Positions 12,601 through 21,911 of a DNA stretch of 53,066 bases are shown here, piece after piece. How positions within the stretch are numbered: position 1 is the stretch's first letter; each line of letters starts with the position of its first letter. The DNA lies in assembly GCA_001598975.1 (NCBI GenBank), contig BBXU01001339.1:1-53066 (forward strand), in the 5' to 3' direction. The translations under genes were made by a program, and so were the position numbers. Under the pieces are notes generated by a model that saw only the letters and a list, made by a program, of their open reading frames with translations, did not search any database and was not told where the DNA came from. The DNA is from Parachlorella kessleri (lineage: Eukaryota > Chlorophyta > Trebouxiophyceae > Chlorellales > Chlorellaceae).

Positions 12601-15600
12601 CTGTGCTGGGATTGTGCTGAGAAGCCTGTACTACATGTACCCGGAGAAGGTTTGCGGTAACCCTGGAGCATTGAAAGTGATTTGCTCATAGGCCGAACTA
12701 ACTGCGAGGACCCAACATGCAAGAGTTGTTCTGCAGCACATATAATGGGTCACTGGACATGCAGGCAGCAGGTCCGGCCTCAGACCTCCAGCGTTCCTGC
12801 AGCAGCACCAGCACACCCCGCTGCAGTGCTGAAGGCCACCAAGCAGCAGGGGGCAGCGGAGAGGAAGAAGCAAGCGCAGCAGCAGCCTCGCGAGGTGATG
12901 AGGATCGTCTCCTACCATGGAGATTGGCTCTGTAGCTGCGGCCAGGTCAATCGGCTGCGGGACCCCTGCCCCAGCTGTGGCCAGATGGAGCCCTGCCGCG
13001 ACTGGGTGCGGGGCATCTGCGACTTCCCCCAGTGCCGCTTCCCTCACCCGCCATTTGACCTGCCGGCCACTACCCACGTCAAGAAGTCGGCCCGCATTGC
13101 CAACCCGGCCCCTGATGCGCCGATCTATGGCCAGCCGCTGGCGGCAGGGGCAGCAGCTGCGGCAGCTGCTCAGCAGCCGGCAGCGGGGCAGCAGCACAAG
13201 CGGGCACCGGGGTCTGGAGGAGGCGGCGCCTCCGTGCCGCCCCAGCACACGCTTGCAGCCCACATTTCTGCTGCGGCAGCCGCAGTCGCGGCTGCTAAGG
13301 CTAACACTGTCCCGTCAGCAAATGGAGGAGGCGCGCGGTCACTGAGCAGCGCACGCAACAGTAGCAGCGGCAGCCTAGCCAGTGCTGGGGGAGGCGCCTT
13401 GCATGCACCAGCAGAGCTAGCTGGTGGGCCCCATAGCAATGCTTGGGGTCTTCCGCCGCCGACCTTTGCAGCGGCGGTTGCATCTTCGGGCTCTGCAGGC
13501 AGTAGGGACCCCACAGCAGCGGCGACGGCAGTGACAGCAGCAGCAGTAGAGAGGTCGCCCGCATGGTCTGCAAAGCCTCAGCCTCTGGCCAATGGCAGCT
13601 TAGGTGGCAGCACAGGCAGCGCGGCTACGAGCGGGCGGGCCAGCCCAGCTTTCCCGCCAGCGGGGTCTCGAGCAGCGGGAGGTGCGGCAGTACCATTGCC
13701 GGTGGGTCCAGCAGCAGAACCAGCAGCGGCGGGGCCGGGGCCACCTGTCAGCGGTGTATCGCATGCTGCGGCGCCGCTGTCAGCTTTCGCATCTGCGCCG
13801 GCAGCAGGGCATGCAGCCCACCAGCATGCTAATGGGCTGCCTGGCATGCCGGCAGCGCATTATGCAGCAGCAGAGGCGGGCGTTCGTCAAGCACCTGGGC
13901 AGCCAGTTTGGGGCTCCCAGGTGCTTGCTGCCCAGCAGCCGTTGCCATCGCAGCAGCCATTACCGCCACAGGTGCTGCAGCACGAGCAGGGGGTGAATGG
14001 GCTGGAAGACGATGCGGAACTAGACGAGGCCTACTTCACTGCCTTCAACTCCCAATTGCTGCAAGGTATGACCACGGCTCACTTGGCGCTGGGGCCCAGT
14101 TTGGTTTGCCGGTTGCAAACTTTGAGGGCTCATGGCCTTCACTTGTTGCCTGTCAGATGGTTTCCTGTTCTTGTCCTGTTTCTTGTCGTGTTTGGCAAGC
14201 AGTGCAAGGCGAAGAGCGTACCACTGTGGATTGAAAGCGCTGCATGCAATGTATGGTCTCGGGGATTGCCTGTTCTGTTGGCGACCGCCCAGGGTTGATC
14301 TGGGATGCGCTCCTTCAAGACTACTTAAAGGGCTATTTTGCTAGAAAGTGATTTGACACTGCCTGTGCGTCAGTGCAGCACTTTTCGTGCCATATGTTGT
14401 CTTACCAGCGTTTCTTGCTCTGTAGTCACTATAGAACGAGAAACGCAAGTCTGGGCTTGCGCTTGAGCATGGAAACCTCTAACTCGATGCATTTCTTTGA
14501 GTCCTCGCCCCACAGCGCCCCAACTTGCAAGCATGTTTGCTGCCTACCCATCTCCTGATGCTCTGTGCAGGCCTAGGTCTGGGCGAGGTTGAGGACTTCT
14601 CGGCCATGCCCTCCACAGACCTGTCGCCCCACCGCGCCCCCACACCGCCGCCCAGCCTGCCGGCGGGGGCGCCTGGTGCCCACAACACCTACTTGAGCGC
14701 CATCGTGCGCTGCCTGTGGTATTGCGAGGAGTTCCGGGAAGAGGTGAGGTCAATGCACACAGCTTGTTGACCGCTCCAAGCGTGCGTGCAAGGTTGCACT
14801 GTGATTCAGACACTTAACACAAGTCCTCTAATGTCTTGTAACATTCCAAGGGTTATTAGCATGGGTGGCAGGTAGTGCAAACAGGGAGTAGAGTTGTCTA
14901 GCATCGCAAAGACGGCAGGACGACCGTGTGGCGAGCCCATGCATCCATGCATTTCAACATACCTGACACTGCAGGGCGGCTTTAAACCCACCGATGCCAG
15001 CATTGGACACGGTTTTGTGTATTGCAGGTCCGCAGCTGGCCTTGGACGGTGTATACTGCTCACCCAGTGGTGAAGGCCCTCTATGCCCTGTTCCATGCCT
15101 TGGCCGAGAGCCAGCAGCCGGGGCGGAGTCAGGGCAAGGCGGGCGCAGCGCAGCAGCAACCAAGGTTGGAGCTGGGACCGCTTGACCACCTCAATGCGGC
15201 AGAGCTTGAGCAGGCGTTGCCTGGGCCGCTGCTTGCAGCAGGTATGTGGGGGCGCACGGTGCGGTGTACTCACCAGCGTGCAGCCCAGCCCTTTTTGTTG
15301 CTTAGTTTTGGGTTGATGGGGCACAGTGGGGGTTGTCAGCTGTCTGTGGAGCTCAGCTATTGGCTGTCACATGTGGCTGCATGTGCGGCAGTCAATGACT
15401 CGGTGACGGGGCTAAGTGGGTAGCTAGCTGCCGGTCAGCCTTCACCCTGCTTCACACCCTGCACAGGCCACCAACGCTGTGCTGCTGGGCATGGTGTGTG
15501 ATTTCTACTGCATCGTTTTCAGCAGACAGACTTGATTTGCCCTGCTAGGCGCCTCGCCTGCTGTGCATGCGAGGCGCTGCTGGAACCTGGCACGGCCTCG

Positions 15601-17280
15601 TGCGCCGTTGGCATGGAAGCTTGATAGATAAAAAGGTTACCCAACACACGTGCAATGTACGCTGTGTGCTGCTTCTGTGTGCAGGCTCGGCTGGCGAGGT
15701 GCTGCTGGCGATGTATGAGCGGGTGCAGGAGGTGGCTGCCATGCGGGCGCTGCCCATGCTGGCCGACATTGTGTTTGGCATCCCTGTGGGGGAGGTGGTG
15801 CAGTGCCGCGCCTGCGGCAGGGTCACGCAGCAGGCGGCCTACATGCAGTACCTCGTCACAGTGCAGGTGGGCGGAGTGCCACCCAGGGCCTGTCGTAGGG
15901 ACGGGGTGCTGGGTTGCTCCGAGATCTGGGCAGCTGTGGAAGATGTGGTGGTGGGATGCGGCCAGCTAGTAGCACGGAGTGCACATTTATAAGATGGGGT
16001 GCACGTGACAGCGAGAGGTAGACCACAGTGGCGGACATATTTTTGCGCATTGGTGAGTCGCCACCCACTTTCCGTCGCTGATCAGCCAGTGGGCACTTGT
16101 GCAACCTGGGCCATGTGGCTGGAGAACAGTGCTGAACGTACCCATCACTTTGCAGGCATCCGCGTTGCGGGAAGAGCAGCAGCGGCTGGCCGGGGAGAGT
16201 GCCAGCCTGGGCCGGCTGCTGCGGCAGGTGGCCGACCAGCAGAAGCGCCCCTGCGACAAAGCCGCAGGTGACCAGGCATGGTCTGGGCTAACAGCTTACC
16301 AGTGGCCAGCCATATCCAGGTTCCCTTCTTCCCTGCCCTGCCGATGTGCATGCTGTGTGCTGGCTACGTCTCCCAAGTCGCTGTTGGCCTTGAACATACT
16401 GGCCTTCCATGCCGCACCCTAAACACCATTGTGCAGCGTACATCAGGGAGCTTGGCTCGCTAACAATGACCGCATGATCGGCTAGGCGTCAGCACAGGCA
16501 TGGTGTTTTTTCGTAACTGCAGGCGGCTGTGGGGCGCTGAACAGCGTAAGCCAAGTGCTCCGCCGTGAGCCGCGCGTCTTCACGCTGCAGCTGGCCTGGC
16601 CCGCACAGCTGCAGGCGGCGCAGGACTACAATGCCATGCTGGACCTGCTGCAGGAGCAGGTATGGGAGGCAAGCAAATGGCAGGCAGTGGATGCCAATGG
16701 TGTGCAGCCTTTCAAGGCATTCACATGTCTGACACCCGGCAATGTCCCCGCTCTCGGGCGTGCCTTATGCCATACATCTTCCTCTTCGCTGTGGAATCTG
16801 CCAGGAGTGCTGCTCGAAGAGGGAATGCACGAGACAAGAAGGGGTCTGACAGCAGTTTAGCGGCTGCCAGCTGTGTCAATCAGCAGAAGAGCAGAGGGTA
16901 GGGAAACAGTGCTGCTTTTTAGGTGTTCACGGGAAATGCTTGTGTTGGGCACCCCATCATAATCGTTCCCCGTTCTGCAGGTCGACCTTGCCGACCTGTA
17001 CTCAGAGCTGGCACCCCGGCAGTTTGTATACCGCCTGCGCTGCATGCTCTGCTGTGACCGCAACAGCAGCGACGGCAATGCTAGCCGCACCAGCGGCGGG
17101 GGCCACAGGGTCCTTGTGTTGGCACCACAGCACGGTGGCTGGTTGCTAGTAGAGGAGGATGCCGTCACCTGCTTAGGCACCGCCTGGGCTGATGTGTTGG
17201 TGGAGCTGCAGACCTTCCAGCCCCTGCTGCTGTTCTTCACCGGGCATGAGTCCTGCTGCCGCGGTTTACAAGCCAGCTGA
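608..17280 (+). CDS. DUF627/DUF629/USP-like protein, predicted inactive deubiquitinase
   Basis: Plant-type ubiquitin C-terminal hydrolase-related protein, about 2,540 residues. Exons: 608-658, 775-864, 987-1109, 1391-1683, 2041-2369, 2595-3043, 3114-3146 (uncertain), 3272-3424, 3742-3858, 4101-4247, 4506-5021, 5460-5621, 5800-5849 (junction to the next exon unresolved), 5914-6171, 6500-7230, 7453-7615, 7937-8050, 8283-8594, 8970-9071, 9278-9388, 9823-9960, 10236-10302, 10531-10654, 10965-11117, 11361-11470, 11798-11868, 12132-12412, 12765-14065, 14571-14743, 15028-15241, 15684-15865, 16156-16267, 16523-16659, 16981-17280. The N-terminus looks TPR/DUF627-like. A charged coiled coil is coded at 11798-12200 and zinc fingers at 12900-13070. 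The USP fold occupies the last six or seven exons: CRAC and CDKAAGGCG zinc-ribbon cysteines, VDLADLYSEL, and GGGHRVLVLAP with the His box. The Cys box reads HNTYLSAIVRCLW, with Thr at the nucleophile position, so hydrolase activity is unlikely. The start is inferred: exon 1 joins exon 2 in phase through a GC donor. Confidence 0.8.
659..774 (+). other. GC-AG intron 1 of the USP-like gene
   Basis: The exon ending at 658 is followed by GCAAGG, so the junction reads CAG|GCAAGG, and the acceptor is TTGCAG before 775. Joining the two exons keeps phase 0 and links an ATG at 608 to the first conserved exon. No GT donor nearby gives a better join. This is inference from phase and donor similarity to other GC-AG introns in the window. 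Confidence 0.5.
11265..11360. repeat. Duplicated C-rich acceptor-like segment in an intron of the USP-like gene
   Basis: Two similar C-rich segments (about 11270-11304 and 11327-11360), each with a C7-8 run, CACTT and CCACCCAT, precede the exon at 11361. The second ends in the used acceptor GTGCAG; the first ends in GGTAAGG and has no AG at that place. Confidence 0.55.
12907..13071 (+). other. RanBP2-like and CCCH-like zinc-finger pair inside the USP-like protein
   Basis: Within the 1.3-kb exon 12765-14065 the frame encodes DWLCSCGQVN followed by CPSCG. This fits a RanBP2-type finger (Trp, Cys pair, Asn, Cys pair), though the first pair is spaced C-x-C rather than C-x2-C. It is followed at once by C-x7-C-x4-C-x3-H (from PCRDWVRGIC to CRFPH), close to a CCCH finger. 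RanBP2 fingers bind ubiquitin or RNA and CCCH fingers usually bind RNA; which applies here is unknown. About 300 low-complexity Ala/Ser/Gly/Gln residues follow before the USP fold. Confidence 0.6.
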
Positions 17281-18274
17281 CAAGCTGGCTGTCCTTTTGC
17301 TTTCAAGGTGGCAGGCAATGCAACCAGAGAGGACATAGGGGCGGACTGGACTGACAGGGCTGTATGCAGCATGTTTGTTGGCCTTGTGGGAACTGCTCTC
17401 TTGCCTTGTCCGCTGGGAACCTTCTTGTCTCTGCTTGTCTGAAGCTCTACACCTGTTTCTTGTTGCTGCTCCTGTCGCTGGGTACACTGTTGTGGGCCTT
17501 GCTTGCTGGTCTTTTTCGCCCGCCACTGTCCTGAGTCTGCCTGATTGTCGCTGGATGGCTCGTGTGCCATGGTTAGCCAACGGCAGCTTAACAATAGTTT
17601 AGGAGTCCTCTGTCACCCTGGAGGCGCTTCGGTTTGCAACATCACCGTCTGCTGTGTCAACAGGGTAACGCACCATGGTGCAGCGTGTGGGGCAAGCGTT
17701 CGTCAAGCATGGGTCTCTGGGAAGCTGGCTCGTATTGTGTCGCGCGACGAGTATTTGATCAAGCCTGTCACTAGACAATTAGGACTCATAAGGTTGGGAC
17801 CTGCGGTAGCTCACAGCCACCCCCCTTTTGCTGGTGTCAGCAAGGGTGTCAGCCAGGAACTACCCATGGGAACTACCACCACTGTTCGTTGAGCCTAACG
17901 GCAGTGGCAGCTGCCAGCACTGACAGCAACGGCTGCCGAATCAACTTGAGCGCTTGTTAGGGGACCCGAGACCGCCCGGACTTGCTGGCCCATCCATGGT
18001 TCAGAACGGCATGTTCACAGTGGGCTTCGGGAATTGCCATCGGTGACAAAGATGAAGGTTGTGCGCAGCCACGTTCAACAAGGAACATTTTACTGAGAAT
18101 AACATCGAAAAGGGACAGCGCGGTTGCGCCCAAACAGGATACGATTTGCCGGGATATCGGAGCTCCGGCGGAGCCGTCTTGACGGCCCCCATCCCATACT
18201 TTCATGTAGACATAACAAACTCTGAAAGCCACGCCTCATGGCTTCGATGGTATCGTGATGAAAGCCTTTGCACC
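17281..18274. other. Intergenic region between the USP-like gene and NUS1
   Basis: No convincing exon on either strand. No TGTAA signal was found between 17281 and about 17940, so the 3' end of the USP-like transcript is not marked by the usual motif. The open frame that runs from about 18059 into the NUS1 start is treated as 5' untranslated sequence because it has no ATG before 18275. Confidence 0.4.
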
Positions 18275-20288
18275 ATGGTAGAACCGCTGTCCTGGTGGCT
18301 GTCTGCCCTCATCTGGGGAGCTGTGGTCCTGATTGTTGCCTTCAGGGCCTACTGGCTGGAGTGGTTCTCTTCCTTGAGGCAGCGCTGGTCCAGGGCACCA
18401 GATGCAGACGCGGGGGACGGCATGGATCATGGCCTCCCCCGCAAGCTGGGAGTGGTACTTACCGCACAGTTACAGTTGGCTGCGTTGCAGCGGTTGTCGA
18501 CGCTAGTGCACTGGTAGGCACCTAACCCTAGGTCACCGCCATGGTCCCTACATGACATCCACGTCCAGTTTAGACAGCTCCTCTTTTGCTTCAATAAACC
18601 AGTCACAACCTTTGCAACCAACTTTTCTGGGTGCAGGGCGGAGTGTAAAGGAGTACAGCAGCTTCTGTTATACGATGCCCCGGGCTGGCTGCAAGAGCAC
18701 CGGGTTGAGCTAGAAAAGCTGCTCAGCGGCAACGCCAGCAGGCCAGTGTCAATATCTCTTGGCTGGCCAGCACCCGTGGACCTGCTTGCTGAACAGCCTG
18801 CCGCAACTGGGGGTGGCATGTGCTCTCGGAAGCGGGGGAATGCCCAGCAGCAGCAGCAGGCGAAGTCGCGTCAGCTGGAGGTGGTGCTGCTGACAGCAGC
18901 AGACGCCCCCTCTGCCTCAGCTACCCAGCAGGGACCGCGGGCCAGCCTCGAAGCCAGCTGGACAACTGCTGGCCTTGCAAGCGCAGGGGCCGCAACAGCT
19001 ACTGCAGGTGTGGCAGCATGGAAGGGGACATCAGCAGGTCCTCGGGGTAGAAAGAGCATGTCACTTGATCGGCCGAAGGGGCCCCGGCTGGACCCATGGG
19101 CCAGGGGCAGTCTGGAGGCCTCTCACAGCCACCTGGGTGGTGGTCCCTCAAATCCCCTGCCTCACCATCCCGGCCTTGCAGCGGCCGCGGCGGTCCCAGC
19201 CGCGGAGGCGGATGTGGCAGCCCATGCCTTTGGCCTGCGGCGGCCGAGCATGGACCCACACAGCACCGCCGCCCGGCTGGGTGGGGGCGCCGGCAAGGAC
19301 TCCAGTGGGTATAACAGCTGTCGTCGCAGCGTGGAGCTTACTGCCTTTGCTGCCAGCAGCCGCTCCAGTGCTGAGTGGGCCTCCATGGTGGCTGGGTCGT
19401 GCGGCAGCAGGCGTGGCAGCCTCAGCATGGACCCCGCCGCGGTCTTTGCCCAGCAGCGCCAGAGCCTGGAGATGGGTGCGCGTCGCAAGCCGCCCAGGCA
19501 CAGTGCGGAGCTCAGCGCGCTGCCCAGCGCGCTTGCCAGGGAGGCACAGGGGTCGGGTGGTAGCCACAGCGGGCGACCCAGCTTTGAGCGGGAGCCGCCT
19601 CCCCACCAGTGGCCCCTGCAGAGCAGCTTCCGGTCCAGGAGCTCTTTCAGCGCAGTTGCCTATGCCTATGCCCCCAGCGATGCCAGCGAAGAGATGCTGT
19701 CGGCGACGTCCTCCATGGGTGCCATGTCAGGGCCTCTGGCGGCGGCAGCGCCAGGGGATGCAGCAGTGCCAGGCTGGCTCGTGCCGGAGCTTGTAATGGT
19801 GAGTGCCCCAAGCCGCCGGTAGGGTTGGTGGTACAGTAATGGAGTAGGTTCTTGGAGCGTCTGGAGGGCACAAGTGCTGCAGAGGCATGCGTCTGAGGAG
19901 CGCAGCACAACAAGTAGGGCCGCTAGTTTAGGAGGGTGGTGGAGGATTACTGCAGAGGAGGAGGGCAGCTGAGCATATGAGTGACGACCAACCTGAATGC
20001 TGGTAGTAGGGCACCAGGACAAGAGTGAGATGCTCCAGAAGGGGAGCCAGCAGGGCAAGGGCTGCGCCGTCCTCCAGGTTGCTTGGGTGCGCTTGCTGAC
20101 ACCCCCTCCTTTGTGCTCCGCCTTCCCTGCAGGTGGTGGGTGACGCCAAGTCGCTGGCTGAGTACCCGCCCTGGGCAGCCCGCTGTGGCAAGCTGGTCCA
20201 TGCGGGCCCGCTGGACCGCCTGCACGCGGCAAGCCTCGACTTTGCCCTGGAGCGCTACTTGGGCACTGAGCAGTGCTGCGGGGCGTGA
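18275..20288 (+). CDS. NUS1: NUS1/NgBR/LEW1-like cis-prenyltransferase subunit
   Basis: Accessory subunit of dehydrodolichyl diphosphate synthase, which makes the polyprenyl chain of dolichol at the ER for protein glycosylation. Three exons: 18275-18513, 18637-19798, 20133-20288, giving 518 residues. One membrane segment lies at about residues 6-26 (WWLSALIWGAVVLIVAF). Family signatures in order: LPRKLGVVL, then GVQQLLLYDAPGWL, then LEVVLLTAADA, and a C-terminus PELVMVVGDAKSLAEYPPW, LVHAGPLDRL and RYLGTEQ, which is the R-x-G-like end needed by the heterodimer. Between about residues 170 and 450 the family core is interrupted by a Ser/Ala/Gly-rich insertion with many basic R-x-x-S sites. The catalytic partner (DHDDS-type subunit) is not in the window. 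Start chosen at the first ATG in the open frame. TGTAA follows at 20403. Confidence 0.8.
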
Positions 20289-21911
20289 TGCATCGTGCCC
20301 GTGATGCACATCTGACTGTTCCCAGCCAGGTGTGTGTTGAGTGCTGTATTAGGGTTGGGGATGGATTCTCTGAGAAGCTGTTGGGATGTGTGGAATCGGT
20401 GGTGTAAGCGAACGTACAAGGGGATGGGAGGCAGTGTTTCTCGCGTTTGCACCTGGAATGAAGCTCCGTGGGTTTGATGTGCTTTTCATCCCCAGTGGTT
20501 TGAAGACTAGTCGTGTGCTGGATTTCATTAGGCAGGCTGGAATCTCCTGAGTGTGTCAGTTCCAACCTCAGGTTGAGGGCTCGTAGTGTTGTGGCGGGTG
20601 CTTGTTTGTACACCCATGCTTCAATGCAGACCAAGTATCTTGTTTTACAGTATGGTGTGCTGGATCATATGATATTCGTTTATCCTTCGCTTTTATGGCT
20701 GATAATGCTTCGCGTTGTGTGTACATAGATATTGTCTGCAGCAGACTCTGTGCATGACAGCTGCAATTGGGAGGCCTCGCCAGTGCATGAGTGGGTGAAT
20801 TTTTTGTTGTTGGTTGCAATCTGGAAGTAGTGCGAACAGATGTCAGTTAGGGGAGAGCCACATTAGACAAGTGGTTCCCCGGAATGTGCCCTTCTTAACC
20901 GCAGGGTGATTCAGTAATGGACAGGTATGAATGAAGCCGTTCCCTTTTCAGGTGTTGTGTTTCGCTCTTCGCTGTGCTTCTTCCCAAGGCAGCTTCTTTA
21001 GTTATTCAATTCGCCTAGCCGCTTTCAGGTGCTCTAACGCACCACAGTGTTGGCTTGGATCATCTTTTCATTCGTTCTGAGATTTATTTGCTTTGTATGG
21101 GATGGTGTCCTTGTGTCCTACCCAAGAACTTGATAGTTTGTGTCGGCTTATGATGGCGGAGGATGCCGTTGTGTGTAATGCAATCCAACTCCAAAGTACA
21201 TGACGGTCATGGCAGGCTCCAAACTGCAGTGTGCCAGCAGCAGCCAGTAAGGCGAGTCGAGCATTCCTACGTACAACTTGAACAAGTTTACACCAATCCT
21301 CACTTTGGCAAATTGCCACCAACGAATTTCTGTGTGTTAAAGGGTAACAACCTCCTGTGCTGCACTGCCCCGCTTTCCACAGTAACGTGACTCAAAGAGT
21401 GCACGTGGTCGTCTCAGAGCTCAGTCCAGTTACCAACGACGGTCATTGGCACGGCTCATCAACCGAGGCTTGCTGCCAACCTCACAGCACCCCTTGCACG
21501 CCGACTGCCAGCACAGGTCAGCTACCCCGCCGGTCACACAACCCGCTGCCATCAACAAACAACCCTGTCACTTCAGTTCACCTTCAACTCTGTTTGCACG
21601 ACCAGCCACCCTTATTGGACAACACTTCACAATCAAACTCCATAGCACCTCGAATCACTCAGCCTCCCAGGGTTGCTCAGTCGGTGTTCCCAGCCCACCC
21701 TTTCACCCCTTCATTGCACAAACCGGCGCAGCTAAACTAGTAAGCTGCCCCAGAATCCCTGTACAGTCTATACACAGGCCTGTAGACTAGGTGACGCCGC
21801 CCTCTGGCTACCATGCTAGCTAGGGTTTCAAGTTCTCCTCACCCTCTCAACACCACGCAACAAGCTACCCGCTCATAAGCCTAGGCAGCTCATCCACGCT
21901 GAGGTCAGGCT
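20289..21911. other. Convergent intergenic region
   Basis: This region holds the 3' untranslated sequence of the plus-strand NUS1 gene and of the minus-strand secreted-protein gene. The sequence is more AT-rich than the genes. Open frames on both strands are short and lack splice-consistent partners. Nothing else was recognised. Confidence 0.4.
20403..20407 (+). terminator. TGTAA polyadenylation signal, NUS1 gene
   Basis: TGTAA lies 115 nt after the stop codon. TGTAA is the usual poly(A) signal of chlorophyte algae. The cleavage site itself cannot be seen. Confidence 0.5.

Noticed and set aside
18059..18274. Upstream in-frame extension of the NUS1 start
   Set aside because: The open frame continues upstream but has no ATG; the ATG at 18275 places a membrane segment at the N-terminus as expected for NUS1.
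19666..20634. Minus-strand open frame of 322 codons
   Set aside because: It overlaps the 3' end of NUS1 on the other strand, spans its intron and 3' untranslated region, and shows no recognisable motif.
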